From Rutpela maculata (Eukaryota > Arthropoda > Insecta > Coleoptera > Cerambycidae), in the NCBI GenBank assembly GCA_936432065.2, contig OW386292.2:104737829-104801828 (forward strand): 64,000 nucleotides of DNA. The letters run 5' to 3'. Position numbers and translations under genes: made by a program. Of this stretch, positions 23,664 through 35,700 are shown piece after piece. The notes under the pieces are model-generated. The model was not told the DNA's origin and made no database searches. It saw only the letters and a program-made list of their open reading frames with translations. The first letter of the stretch is position 1; each line of letters begins with the position of its first letter.

Positions 23664-23942
23664 GATGAGGAAAGGTTTGCCCGGAAACGTGAATATGAGA
23701 CGGAGAAGGTAAGGGAAAGGTGCAAAATGGAGGAGGATAGACAAGAGCGTTCGCTTGAACGGAGAAGGGAAAGAGAGCGGGAACTGGAGGCGGAGCGAAG
23801 GGAGGGTGAAAGAATGAGGCAACAACGAAAAGAGAAGGAACGGTATGCCGATAGGGAAAGAGAGACACATACGGAACGAGAACGTGGGAGGGAAAAGGAG
23901 AAAGAAGCAACTTATAGATGGAAGAATTGTCGTGGAGAGTAG
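23664..23942 (+). CDS. Highly charged Arg/Glu-rich frame, possible exon
   Basis: Open for 92 codons after an acceptor-like TTTTTAATAG. Almost entirely R, E, K and some D/H (RRRERERELEAERREGERMR), ending CRGE then stop. Such sequence can be a real coiled-coil exon or purine-rich low-complexity DNA. No partner exon was found; the opposite-strand frames are shadows. Confidence 0.25.
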   Translation, partial: DEERFARKREYETEKVRERCKMEEDRQERSLERRRERERELEAERREGERMRQQRKEKERYADRERETHTERERGREKEKEATYRWKNCRGE

Positions 23943-24290
23943 TAAAATACGAATTTTCATCCAACCATAATATGGAAAAAAATGGCAGAATGGTATATAT
24001 ATTTAATTTAATTTATATTACCATACAGTCATTACGTGGTACAGTGTGTACTTCAGCAGACACTTTATCAAAAGTTTGATCAATTTTAAGCAGTTTTAGA
24101 GAGTCGTAAAGATTAAAATGCTATCTGCGACTTGTTGACGAATCTGTTTTCATAATAACTCGCTTAATATATAAAAGCATACTCTCACAGGGACCAATAT
24201 TCAATATTCATTGGTCTACATGCACAGTAGCATAACGACATATTCAGAAGCTAATCGTAAGAAGAGTTATACCGTGCAGAGGGAGAATAA

Positions 24291-24572
24291 GAGAGAATAA
24301 GTAAGCCATATTTAAAACAGGCAGACGGTGCTTATAGAAGAATCTGTCCAAGTCAACAAGCGTTTGGGGAAGTTGCGGTCGAGTCAGATGATGGATTTGA
24401 TATTCCAGACCCATTGTGGAAAGTAATGGACCAGAAAAAACCAGAAGACTTGGTGAAAAGAAAAGACGAGGCGAATTTAGAAGGTTATGAGAGGAAGAGA
24501 TTGTTTCAAGAGAAGAAGTACCCATTAAAAGCTAGTGCAAGTAAAATAGTTTGGCCCTTTTTTACACTTTAG
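24291..24572 (+). CDS. Unidentified open frame, 93 codons, possibly an exon
   Basis: Uninterrupted and charged, with FGEVAVESDDGFDIPDP, VMDQKKPEDLVKRKDE and YERKRLFQEKKYPLKAS. The first ATG is internal, so it would have to be an exon or a fragment. The composition looks more protein-like than neighbouring frames, but I recognise no family. Confidence 0.25.
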   Translation, partial: ERISKPYLKQADGAYRRICPSQQAFGEVAVESDDGFDIPDPLWKVMDQKKPEDLVKRKDEANLEGYERKRLFQEKKYPLKASASKIVWPFFTL

Positions 24573-25365
24573 TCCATCTTTAAGAATCATTAAAGCAGCC
24601 GTAAACATAGGAGTTAGGTTTAATCGTCAAACATGTTTTGATTTTATAAAAATTCTAATTCCACCCAGCGTTTAAATAATATTCAGGAATTTGTCTTTAA
24701 TAATAATAATAATAATAATAATAATGGGGCAGTCAACTTTGACCTGTTAGATTATACAATTGTAATAATCTCCCATGAAATGGTTAAATTTGTACCTAGG
24801 ATAGGAGACACATTTGAATTGTACTTGGGTTTGTCATCTTTAAAACAACTGTTAAAAACGGGTAATTTTTTAAACAACTGTATGTGTCAGTTACAGCAGC
24901 ATCTGCTTTTTCAAGACATAAGAAGTTTCAAAACTTTTCTGGCTGATATAGGCAACGAAACTTTTTTGAAATAAATACTTACTATAAAAACGTTAGTTAT
25001 CTGTGTACAGAACTCTTATTCAATTTTAACAACTTTCTATTTAAATCTATACGTAATGCTGTATCATACATGTTAGAGACAAACCAGTTTTATATATAAA
25101 AAAAATGTAAATGCGTAATTGTGTACATATCAAGAATAAAAATATTTTATAAAAAACCTACGGCTGTTATTTGTATTATAGCATACAAGCCAAAACTCTT
25201 TATTTTACTGTTAAACTTTAAACCGTGAACACATGATTAGTAATTATGGATTTGGATTTTAAACATCCATTCATTGCAATTATCGCTGGCCCTGTGCCTG
25301 TTGTTCTTTGAATCTCGTTTTTAATGACGCAGCGTCTTCTACAGAAACAATAACTTTCTTTTCCG
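24573..25365. other. No gene seen; (TAA)n repeat
   Basis: A TAA trinucleotide run at about 24697-24726 is the only distinct structure. The frame at 24780-24974 has no coding signature I trust. Confidence 0.5.
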
Positions 25366-26120
25366 TTGTACAAGAGCTTTACACATTTTTTTTCTGGTTC
25401 CACAAAGCGTTGGGAGGTGCTGACAAAATATGTTTCACAATTAACGCTGAAACCATTAAGTGCTACTAGGTGGTCGAGCAGAATAGATGCGTTACTACCT
25501 TTACGATTTCAGCTTTGCGAAATCTACGATGCATTCGCAATTTTAGAAGACGTTAACAGAGATGCAGAAACTAATGTTAAAGCGAGAGAGTTAACAAAAA
25601 ACATTAAAAACTACAAGTTTATATGCAGTGTAGTTCTCTTGCACGACGTTTTATTTGAAATAAATGCAGTTTTGAAGCTATTGCAATCTGTAACTATAAA
25701 TTTGTGAGATTATGTGCGGATGTTATCAGAAATCATACAAAAACTGAAAACTTATAGACTATAGACAATTTTGATATGAACAGATGAAAATTGCTGCTAA
25801 TGAGATTGCAGAGGGTCCTGAATTCAGCACAGAATTTCCGACCGAAACAAGCGTCAATTTGATTACGAATCTGTCGATGAACCCTCAACCGAGGAGAATA
25901 AGGTGACCCAAAAAAACCCTTATTTTTAGCCCCTTTTGGGCACCTCATGAATTTTATTTAAAAGTGGTCTAAATGACAGTTTATGGTGATACTTTAAAGT
26001 AGGCGAAAAGTTGAGCATAGTTTTTGTTTTGAAGATGTGACGAGTTAAACTCGTTATTTGATTCATCCACCTCAAGGCGAATCCGACATTCTCTTGCGTT
26101 ATCTTAAAATTCTCAACGGA
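25366..26120 (+). pseudogene. hAT-type transposase fragment (ZMYM1/DUF4371-like)
   Basis: Begins FFSGSTKRWEVLTKYV and continues TLKPLSATRWSSRIDALLP, CEIYDAFAILEDV and CSVVLLHDVLFEINAV, the central region of ZMYM1-like hAT transposases (the SxTRWxxR motif). The frame stops at 25707; downstream pieces (RQFDYESVDEPSTEENK near 25855) continue the family in broken form. The N-terminal zinc-finger part and the C-terminal dimerisation domain are not readable. It is unrelated to the hAT-like element nested at 26335. Confidence 0.7.
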
Positions 26121-26334
26121 TACAAGCAGTACCATTTTTAATTTAATTTTCCGTTCTTTTCTAATCTTTCATTAGATTTTACCAGAAATATAGTACAAGA
26201 AAGTTTCAAAATATTTACAGGGTGTCCCGTAAATAATGGATAGTCCTGAAAACGGTGATAGGCCAGGCCATAACTTATCAGAATATCACAACTTGACCTT
26301 ATTGAAAACCCTACGGTTTTCGAGATATGGGCAC

Positions 26335-29162
26335 TAGGGTGGCCCATCTTTTTCGAAATCGAAATTTTTTATTTCTCACCCTTGCAAATGGTTCCATTTG
26401 AAGAAAAAACAGTCCCCTCAAAATATTATTGAGGCAAATTGAAGGCAAGGGGTGCCGCAGCATGCATTATTATGTAATAATAAAAGTAAATGGAATTATT
26501 TACATTCTTTGGTTGATGCACTGTTTTTTTTTAATCAGCAACATTTATCTTTAGAATGACTAATCAAGTCATACAAATATCAAAGACATTATCTGTTGTG
26601 ACTATGACATGTGTCATACTACTGTAAATTCGTAGTCTAAGAAAACTAGACTAGAAGTTTTTGAAATAAAACTCTCGTTTTATCTTTGTGTATTTTATTA
26701 TGAAACGTTTTTTTCATACATAGTACCAAATATTATCCTAAATCTACAAGACATATAGTAATAAAAACAATATTTTTTGCACTAGGCCAAAGCATGCGAC
26801 AGGGTTTCTTTTTTTACATTTGGAAACTGTGATTTATAATCATTTACAACTTGGAGTAAAAACTGTTTCTGGTCTTCATTTTTTGTTAAAATGTCATTAT
26901 AGTCAGTAATAAGTTTGATTCCTCTCTCAGCGGCATCATTTACAACTTTAATTTTGTTTACAATATTGAAACATCGGGTATAACTTTCATTTTCCCTCCA
27001 TGTTTTTGGATCATTTTCCAAAAATTCCATAGACAAACTTTATTTTTGAAAAAACTGTTTAGTGTTCTCGCATATGAAGTCCTGAATTTCCTTGTTTTCA
27101 ACGTCAGTAATGTTACTAATCATAAGTCGTTTAATACCCTCTTGATTTGGTGCTTTCCTATTCAAAGCTTTAACCATTTCTCTTTTAGTGGTAACTGAAA
27201 TATCGTCATCAAAGAAAGATAAGCCAACATTTACTGAATTAAGGTACCACAAATGGTTCACTATTTTCCTACTTGCGGCTTGAGATATTTCTTTGTCAAT
27301 ATTTTATAATTAATGAGTTCTTTACAAAAGTCTAAGTCATGAAGCGGTGCTTTACTAGCAAATGACGCTGTAAACCAGGCCTTTACATAAACCTTTACAA
27401 TAAAGAGACATATATCTTCAATACCTATTTTTCTTTTTTAGTTGGTTGGAACTGATCTTGGAAAAAAATATTTTTAGACAGTAAATGGCTTTGGCCATCC
27501 AACGTGCATGATGAAATGCCCCTGATTGATAGAATGTCGTGTGAGTGGGCTCTTCTTCAACAAAAAGTTTAGAAAGCATTAAAAATTCTTTATAATCATC
27601 ACGAGACTGTTGCAAAGTTAAAGCTGCATTTAGAAACTTTACAATTTCGGCTTTAACTGGTTGTAAAATGTGTTTAATTCTTGATACCTGAAATCCAGTT
27701 TTTAGTTTATTTTGATCTATTTTAGGCCAAAATTCCCTAAAACGTTTAAATAGTGGCACATTTGGACCAGATGAGGAAGGCATTTTTGTGTCAATCACAC
27801 TTCTCAAAACCACTTCAAAAATATGATGTCTACAAGGAAAATATAGAATATCTCTTTCTAATTTTTGTTGCAATAGTGTGGCTGCCCAATTTATATAACC
27901 CATATTTGATGCTGTTGTATCACAACACAAAGCTATTACCTTTTCGTCCAAATTCCATTCACAAAGCACATCATAAACTGCTTCAGTGTCCTAGTGCTTC
28001 TGCTACTGCCGTCAAAATATGGACTCCATACCTGTCGCTTATTTTGCAAGCATCAAATGCAGTGGCTATTTTTGGTGTGATGATGTTACATGTTCCATAC
28101 ACTCTCCTCTTTTTTGGCTGTGACAGGCCAGGCTGGTCTTGTAACAACTCTTCTTGGGCTTCGATTATTTCATCTTCATTTTCGTTGGAGTCGGCTGAAT
28201 TACTACTTGATGATGGACAGGTGACTGTTTCCTCTAATCTAGCTTTTTCTTGTTGACTTCGTTGCATTCGTTCGGATAATTTCTGTAATTTCTCCTCAGC
28301 TGATTTTTCTTGAGAAGCAAGTTGGTAATCAATACCATGCATAAATCCAGGACGTCCCTTTTTTCTTTGGTTAATTAAAAACTGCTTATCTTCATCTATT
28401 TTCATCAACTCCAATGCATTTGCATGAGAAATGTCAAAGAGATCGTCCAATTTTTCAACGAAATTTTTTTCTTTACTCCCGCACTGGCCCTTTTAGCCGA
28501 TTTTTGTAAGTTCCTCCACTCTACATAAAGTTTATCTAGTTTTTTCACACAATGAAAATCCTGACGTGTCGGAATGCGAGCTTTATCCCAAAAAACTGAC
28601 ACATCTTTTATTGTTAATTTAGCACTTTCATGTACACTTAGCTTCACTTCACGAATGTTATAAAAGAGCACTTGTAATACTTGTCTATTAGCGGGCAATT
28701 TATTGTCAATGATTTGTGACGAATAGTGTCCAACTAAGTAAATGAAAGTATCCTTTCGTAAGGATCTAACATCAGCCATCGTTAAATGTTTTTTCAAAAA
28801 GGAACGTATGCTAGAAATTATAATGTCACCACTGTAAAACACAATTGCAAACTGACATAAAAACCTACCGTAGGTGCATTATATTTCCAAACTTCCAAAA
28901 CAAATAATTTCTAGGAAATAATTACAAAAATAAAACATTATGAGAAAAGAGGTAGATATTTGTATTTTAAGTAAAATTTAAGTGTATTACCGTAATAAAA
29001 TCTTATCTACAAATTTCTACCTGAATGCGGCACGGGTTACCGTTCACCGAATTATCTGAAACTTTGACATAAATTATTCCTAGTATAATAGTATATTTTC
29101 GTGGGGTGAAACTTAAAAAATACGCAAAAAAAATTCACCCCCTATAGAGATGGACCACCCTA
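26335..29162 (-). mobile_element. Nested hAT-like element (8-bp target duplication)
   Basis: Terminal inverted repeats TAGGGTGG-C-CCATCT (26335) and TAGGGTGG-T-CCATCT (minus strand from 29162). Flanks are ATGGGCAC (26327-26334) and ATGGACAC (29163-29170), an 8-bp duplication with one mismatch. The intact target, ATGGGCAC, is seen in the other arm of the host element (complement near 31487). An 8-bp duplication is typical of hAT. The transposase remnant lies on the minus strand. Confidence 0.75.
26782..28842 (-). pseudogene. hAT-like transposase, frameshifted
   Basis: Pieces in order on the minus strand: 28842-28405 (FIYLVGHYSSQIIDNKLP; ending in a Lys-rich segment), 28450-27983 (acidic linker, then VYGTCNIITPKIATAFDA), 27969-27418 (ALCCDTTASNMGYINWA with the second catalytic-type Asp, then FPCRHHIFEVVLRSVID and GPNVPLFKRFREFWP), 27261-27040, and 27036-26782 (NDAAERGIKLITDYND, the C-terminal helical block). 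Frame breaks near 28460, 27975, 27300 and 27038. An intact protein would be roughly 650-690 residues. The wording is that of a hAT-related transposase family common in insects; the name of the subfamily is uncertain. Confidence 0.7.
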
Positions 29163-29805
29163 ATGGACACTTTTTTGAAATTTTGAAAATTTCTACTCTA
29201 GAATAGTATTTTGCATGCCACTGCCACAAGGTAAGGATTTTTTCATTTTGTTTGTTGGTGAGTATTCTAGAACAGTTGTGCTATCAAATGTGTATAAGAG
29301 TTTTTAGATAACGACGACGGTATTCCAAAAAAAAAAAATGTATTTCTTAAATTTGTGTTCCACCAAGATTCCATCTGCTGATTGACCTTTGATGGTGTAA
29401 AGAAAAGTGCCACGCGAAACCTGCCACTTATCTTAAAAACTTGCCCACTTATTATTATGTTCTAAAATGTTTAAAAATTCTAATTCTTCCTGTTAGAAAA
29501 AAAGATATAGCTGTTTGAATAGTGGAGGAGCTAAATTTATCAATTTAAAATTTTTAACAAGTAGGCCTTGTTTTTCATTGCATATGACGCATGTCATTTT
29601 GTACGTCTGGTGTTACCGGTTCAGACGTTGTTTGTTTGTCGATAATAACGAATTAGCATTTCTCTGGACTTATTGGAACTTGCTGAGAATGAAAATGCCT
29701 CGTATACAGTATACACAACGTGAGTATGCTAATATGTATTCTATTTACGCGAATGTCGAGGCAAAGCCAGTGCATCCGCTGTGCCTTATCGAGAAAGGTA
29801 ACCGA
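29163..29805 (+). repeat. Long inverted repeat, left arm
   Basis: Reverse complement of 30848-31490 with scattered mismatches; contains the first ~50 codons of the transposase. The centre of symmetry is near 30326. Confidence 0.8.
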
Positions 29806-30728
29806 ACGCACGCCATCCTGACTATCGTTTATTTATTAGAGTCCATAACGCGACCTACGAGGGAAGGATTTCTATTCTTCATGGTATTGGTGGTGCCAGT
29901 GAAAGAAGACCTCGAAGTGCTTGATGAAATTAACGACGATCCACCTACTTCTGTGCGTACCATATCACGACGCACTGGCGCTTCTAAAACAACGGTGCAT
30001 AGGATTTTAAAACGGTACCAACTCCATCCTCTCTTCGTACAACGTGTGCAAACTCTACTACCCAGAGATTATCCCTCGAGAGTGGTATTTTGCCGGCGAA
30101 TGCTGCGGATGATACGAGAGGATCCAGATTTTTTTAATAAAATTTTGTGGCCTGACGAATCATCGTACAGAAGAGATGGCTTTGTAAATTTACATAATCT
30201 GCATAGTTGGCAGTTTGAAAATCCCCACTTGATGAGGGAAGATCGGTCACAATACCAATTTAAAGTAAATTTGTGGACAGGCATCCTAAATGGCCAAGTG
30301 ATATGCCCATTCGAACTGCCTCCAACATTAACGTTAGACAATTATTTGGAATGCCTTCTTACAAGAAGACTTTCTTTTATCCCTGAGGCTGGTTTCAGAA
30401 CGTCGGATGCCCTGCACTTTATGGGAGAGAGGTGAGAGCATACCAAAATTTAAAATATCCAGGAAGATGGATCGGTCGCTTAGCTCCAATTCTGTGGCCA
30501 CACAGGTCACCAGACCTAAATCCTTTAGATTTTTTTTACTGGGGATGCATGAAGGAAAAAGTGTACTTCCGACATGTTCAATCCTTAAATGAATTGCATG
30601 AGCTCATTGGAGTAGCCGCTGAAGAAATAAACCAATCCGAATATTCACACCATTTAAAAAGTTCCCTTATTAAAAGGTGCAGAGCCTGCATCAGGGCCAG
30701 AGGAGAGCAATTCGAACATTTATTATAA
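29695..30728 (+). pseudogene. DUF4817-type Tc1/mariner-superfamily transposase
   Basis: The ATG at 29695 begins MPRIQYTQREYANMYSIYA, the DUF4817-like N-terminus; the arm on the minus strand (30814-31080) keeps a less damaged copy (MHTIYGECRGNAS). After frame errors the helix-turn-helix follows (TSVRTISRRTGASKTTVHRI), then the DDE core: first Asp in WPDESSYRRDG, third in SPDLNPLDFFYWG. At the second catalytic position (QNVGCPAL) the usual Asp has become Val, and a frameshift near 30385 separates it from the preceding part. The C-terminal end is RARGEQFEHLL. The enzyme is therefore dead by more than one lesion. Confidence 0.75.
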
Positions 30729-30847
30729 GTTGTTTGACTATTTCTTTTTTAATAATGTTTAATAAATGCAGGTGAAATTACTTTTTATTTTGTTTCCATA
30801 TTTCTTCATCCTCTTACCTCAGAATTTTTAAACGTTTTAGAATATAT

Positions 30848-31490
30848 TCTCGGTAACGCACAGCGGATGTACTGGCGTTGCCTCGACATTCGCCGTAAAT
30901 AGTATGCATATTAGCATACTCACGTTGTGTATATGTATACTGTGTACGAGGCATTGTTGTTCTCAACAAGTTCCAATAAGTCCAGAGAAATGCTAATTCG
31001 TTATTATCGACAAACAAACAAAGTCTGAATCGGTAACACCAGAGGTACCAAATGACATGCGTCACATGCAATTAAAAACAAGGCTTACTTGTTAAAAATT
31101 TTAAATTGATAAATTTAGCTCCTCCATTATTCAAACAGCTATATCTTTTTTTCTAACACGAAGAATCAGATTTTTTAAAACATTTTAGAATACAATAATA
31201 AGTGGGCAAGTTTTTAAGATAAGTGGCAAGTTTCGCTTGACACTTTCCTTTACACCATCAAAGGTCAAAATCAGTAGACGGAATCGTGGTGGAACCGAAA
31301 TTTAAGAAATACATTTTTTTTTTGAGAGTACCGTAGTCGGTATCTAAAAATTCCTATACACGTTTGATAGCACAACTGTTCTAGAATACTCACCAAAATA
31401 CGGAATGAAAAAATCCTTACCTTGTGGCAGTGGCATGCAAAATACTATCCTAGAGTAGAAATTTTCAAAATTTCAAAAAAGTGCCCATAA
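30848..31490 (-). repeat. Long inverted repeat, right arm
   Basis: Pairs with 29163-29805. On the minus strand it reads a truncated transposase start (from 31071: VTHVIWYLWCYRF, then MPRTQYTYTQREYANMHTIYG). Confidence 0.8.
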
Positions 31491-31573
31491 GGTCAAGTTG
31501 TGATATTCTGATAGGTTATGGCCAGGCCTATCACCATGTTCAAGATTATCCATTATTTACGGAACATCCTGTA

Positions 31574-31945
31574 TGTAGCATTTAGCATAATTAGCATTTT
31601 TGCTAAATATCTTTGATCAAATGGAAAAAGGCTAAAAAAGATAAAAAGTCAAAAGAAAATGAAAAAAAAACCAACAAAACAAGAAAAAAATTTAAAAAAC
31701 ATAAACCTCTTCCTGGATTAGTACCATGACGTGGTGAAGAGGCTTCCATATTATTGAAATGCATTTCAGTAATATAACCAAAGTAGACAGTTTAGGCCGG
31801 TACCCAATGAGGAGGAGGATGATGACCTCATATCTGGGGTGTGAGAGGCTAGGGGAAAGCGGTGACTCACACACCTGAACGGTGAGGGTGGAACACCTTC
31901 GTCACGTCATGCATGAATTATAGCGTTGGGAGAGAAATAAGAAAA
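31574..31945. other. No gene; short palindrome
   Basis: A-rich start, a 28-base palindrome-like sequence at 31748-31775 centred on GAAATGCATTTC, then GA-rich sequence. Confidence 0.5.
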
Positions 31946-32267
31946 GGCAGAACCCTTCTAGTTTATGACGGCGCATCGCAACCCTCCCCCTCACCACCAC
32001 TTTTCGATGACGTCATACTTGAGGTACGGGGGAAGGATTGAGGGAGCTAGACGATCACTTTCGGTGCATCATGCACGAGTCATAAGGTTTGGGGTGATCG
32101 ATAGTTTAACAAGCTGCTGTGCAAGCATGAGAGGTGGGGAAGGTGGTAGAGTTAATTCCACCATTATAAAATAAATGTATTGCAACAGAAGTGGAAGAGC
32201 TGTTAACATTCAGTATTTCCTGGGCTATCATATAATAAAGAACTGGAGAACTAAAAGTCAGTGTTGT
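31946..32267. repeat. Old Polinton terminus (left end of relic C)
   Basis: TAGTTTATGACGG...CCCTCCCCCTCACCACCACTTTTCGATGACGTCAT aligns in order with the intact element's terminus (GTGTTTATACCGG, CCTCCCCCCACCACTTTTCG, TGACGTCAT). The outer boundary is approximate. The intact Polinton B starts at 32274, so this old end lies directly outside it. The segment 32206-32259 also carries a promoter-like block that recurs at 59548 and 60283, on the other side of B. Confidence 0.55.
32206..32259 (+). repeat. Promoter-like block, copy 1 of 3
   Basis: CAGTATTTCCTGGGCTATC then ATATAATAAAGAACTGGAGA. Recurs as CAGTATTGTCTGGGCTATTC...ATATAGTAAT at 59548-59585 and as GTGTCTCGACTATTC...ATATAGTAAAGAACTCGAGA at 60283-60335. 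The ATATA word and its position just upstream of the small gene at 59591 suggest a shared core promoter of relic C. Confidence 0.5.
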
Positions 32268-32273
32268 GTAAAC
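32268..32273. repeat. Target-site duplication, left (GTAAAC)
   Basis: Identical to 59507-59512. A 6-bp duplication is characteristic of Polinton integration. Confidence 0.85.
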
Positions 32274-32570
32274 AGTAGAGTGTTTATACCGGAGCTGGGC
32301 CTCCCCCCACCACTTTTCGTGACGTCATGGGTGGTGGGGGGTAATTAGTGTGGTGGGGGTAATTACTGTGGTATGGGGTAATTACTGTGGTGGGGGTAAT
32401 TACTGTGGTAGGGGGTAATTACTGTGGTGGGGGTAATTGGTGTGGTGGGGGTAATTGGTGTGGTGGGGGTAATTGGTGTGGTGGGGGTAATTGGTGTGGT
32501 GGTGGGGGGTAATTGGTGTGGTGGGAATAATTACTGTGATGGGGGGTAATTGGTGTGGTTGGAGGTAATA
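32274..32570 (+). repeat. Left terminal inverted repeat with iterated GT-rich units
   Basis: The outer ~90 bases pair almost perfectly with the right end. They are followed by about 14 units of roughly 17-19 bases (GGTAATTACTGTGGTGG, GGTAATTGGTGTGGTGG). More units are present here than at the right end, so the array has expanded or contracted. One TGACGTCA palindrome lies at 32320-32327. Confidence 0.9.
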
Positions 32571-32664
32571 AGAGTACGTACTGAGTGATTGAGTAATTGA
32601 TGTAGCAATGAGGACCTCATTTGTCGTTGCAATCTTATTCACGGGAGTGGGGGCAACCCATCCT

Positions 32665-32671
32665 TATAAAA
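32665..32671 (+). promoter_or_regulatory. TATA box of the PolB gene
   Basis: TATAAAA 60 bases upstream of the PolB ATG and inside the subterminal region. Position fits a short 5' leader. Confidence 0.5.
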
Positions 32672-32730
32672 GCAAGAGAGGAGTTGACACATGATCATTA
32701 AATAGGCTAGACTCCTATAGTAAATTTAGT

Positions 32731-35700
32731 ATGCCTTCGTGTACGTCTTGTGGTAAAAGTTTCACACGTGGCGACAATTTACGTCGTCATGAAAGGCAGT
32801 CATGTGGGAACGATGGACCTCTCGCAAAGCGACCTAGGGTTGATTCAACGCCTTCAACATCATGTACTAATATGCAAACATGTGATTGCTGTAACGTGAC
32901 TTTAACAGCGACTCAGATGAAATCACATAGAAGAACTTTGCAACATAGGACAAATTCATGTGCCCCTATGGTGGATGGTGTAGCTATTGTCCAAACAGCT
33001 TTTAAAAATAGGATAATTACATATCGAGTGCATTGTGAAAATAATTATCTAGATTACGCCATGTTTTTCAACGAAATCAGACCAAAGATTCTCAATCTAC
33101 TCGAAGAAGTGCTGCGTGTCCATAAAACAGTGAAAGTAAATATGGAATCGTTCGCCAAGTACATTTTACCGACTCAAGATCTAACTGAAATGAAATCATT
33201 TAATACCTCCAATAGGATTTTGGATGAATCCATGGATCTGAATGATGTTTTGAATAGTTTTGTGGATTCAATGGTTACGCAAAGTACTGAGTTTCAGGAG
33301 CGTGATTCAGGTATACTAATATTTTTTTAAATTATAAAACATAATGATTAATCACTATCTCTTTTTTTTTTTAGGTTGGGCCCTCGAACGAATTGCTTTT
33401 GTTGAAATTAACGTAAACAATAGCCCTTTGGGTGGTTCATCGTACATAAAATTACCGAAATACATCGAAAATAAGAAGGCGGTGGTGAATGTACAGAATC
33501 AAGATCAATGTTGCTTCGCTTGGGCTGTGACGTCAGCGTTATACCCCGCAAATGGCCATGTATCGTACACATCATCATATCCACATTTTTCAAGAGTATT
33601 AAATGTAACAGGTATGAATTTTCCAATAAAATTACGAGATATATCGAAATTTGAAGAAATTAATAATATTTCAATTAATGTATACGGTTTAGAAGAGAAA
33701 TTTGAAAATAATAGGGTTAAATATGAAGTTGTTGGACCTTTACGTTACTCGGGTAAGAAATTGTATACTCACGTAAATTTATTGTTAATTTCAAGTGAAT
33801 GTGTTGGCGATGAAAATCACCACTGTAATAACGATTGTGCTAATAGTCACTATTGTTGGATAAAGGATTTGTCTAAGTTAGTTTCCACTCAAGTTTCCGC
33901 TAGCGATCATAAGAAACATTTTTGCGACGGTTGTTTACTTTACTTTAATACTGAACGTCACTTATTTCAACACCAGAGAAATGACTGTAATCATATTTAT
34001 ACAACAGCACCAACAACTAAATTTCGTATTAACAAATTTGGAAAAGAAGTAGCTGAGAATATATTAAAATTTGAGAATATCGAGAAACAAATGCGAGTAC
34101 CATTCGTAGTATATGCAGACTTTGAGTCAATTTTGAAACCTATCTATTCGTGTCAGCCAAACCCCGAATTATCTTTCACGAATAAAACCTTTAAACATGA
34201 GCCTTATTCATTCGCATATTACATTAAATGCTCTTTTGACAATTCTCTATCTAAGTTTGATTTATATCGGGGGTTTGATGCAGCCCGAGTGTTTATAGAG
34301 CATATAGAGACAGATTTAAGGAATATATATAATAGACATATGAAAAATATAGTCCCAATGGCTAAACTCACAGCGCAAGAAAACCTAGACTTTCAGAATG
34401 CGACCGTGTGCGGTATATGTGGGGGGCCTTTCGAGGGGGAGGATGTTAAAGTTCGAGACCATTGTCACTTAACGGGCAAGGTAAGATTTGGTGCTGCACA
34501 TTCTGTATGTAACTTAAATTACAAGTTACCCAATTTTATACCTATTATATTTCACAACATGAGTGGATACGATAGTCACCTATTCATCAAAGAGTTGTGC
34601 AAATACAAGGATAAAGTTGGTGTAATAGCACAAAATAAAGAAAAATACATATCCTTTACGAAACATCTATATAGGCACGATTATGTTGATAAGAAGGGAG
34701 TTACAAAAAAGAAATATTTACAACTGCGATTTATCGATAGTTTTAAATTTTTATCGGCTTCATTACAAAATTTAGGTGCGAATTTAGATGATGATCAGTT
34801 GGGGACAATGCGGAGTTTTTATAGCGAAAATGACAAATTTAATTTAATGAGACAGAAGGGTGTATTTCCATACAGTTTTATGGATAGTTTAGAGAAAATA
34901 AATAGAACTGAATTACCATCTAAGGAGGAATTTTATGATAATTTAAATAAAGAGCACATATCAGACGCTGATTATTTGCGGGCTAAGAATGTTTGGGATT
35001 TGTTTGAATGTCGCAGTCTAGGTGATTATTCAGATATTTATTTGAAATCAGATGTGCTTCTTTTATGTGACGTGTTTGAACATTTTCGCGGAATTTCTTT
35101 GGATAAATATGGACTAGATCCAGCTCAGTATTATACAGCCCCGGGGCTATCGTGGGACGCTATGTTAAAATTAACCGGAATCGAGTTAGAATTGTTAACG
35201 GATATCGATATGATCCATTTCTTTAAAAGAGGTATAAGGGGTGGAATAAGTCAGTGTTCAGAAAGGAAGCATATTGCAAATAATAAATTTCTACCTGATT
35301 ATGACCCTAACGAGCCGTCATCATTTATCACGTATCTAGACGCCACGAATTTATATGGACATAGTATGTCTAAGGTGTTACCCACGGGTTGTTTCATGTG
35401 GCTATCTGAAAGAGAAATAAATGATTTAGATATTATGGATATCTCGGATGATAGCCCCCACGGGTACGTCTTTGAAGTAGATATACATTATCCGGAACAC
35501 CTGCTCGACTTACACTCAGATCTCCCCTTCTTAGTTGAAAATATTGTGCCTCCTGAATCAAAATCAAAATTAACAAAGTTAATACCAAACCTGAAGGATA
35601 AAAAAAAGTACGTCGTACACTATGTAAATTTAAAGCAGGCTATTAATAACGGGTTAGTGGTTACGAAAATATATAGAATTCTTAAATTTAATCAATCGGC

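Larger units (their letters stand above)
26218..31571. mobile_element. Tc1/mariner-superfamily element with long inverted arms
   Basis: The ends are CAGGGTGTCCCGTAAATAAT at 26218 and its near reverse complement ending 31571, flanked by TA on both sides (26216-26217, 31572-31573), the target duplication of the IS630/Tc1/mariner superfamily. The inverted arms are long: outer ~110 bp, then, after an inserted hAT-like element, 29163-29805 pairs with 30848-31490. The plus-strand gene is a DUF4817-type transposase; the right arm repeats its first ~50 codons on the minus strand. Without the nested element the length is about 2.5 kb. Confidence 0.8.

Noticed and set aside
23604..23964. Minus-strand Phe/Ser/Pro-rich frames
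   Set aside because: Mirror images of the purine-rich plus-strand sequence at 23664-23942.
32340..32560. Regular short repeats resembling a CRISPR array
   Set aside because: Units are contiguous GT-rich iterations without unique spacers and belong to the Polinton terminal repeat; the context is eukaryotic.
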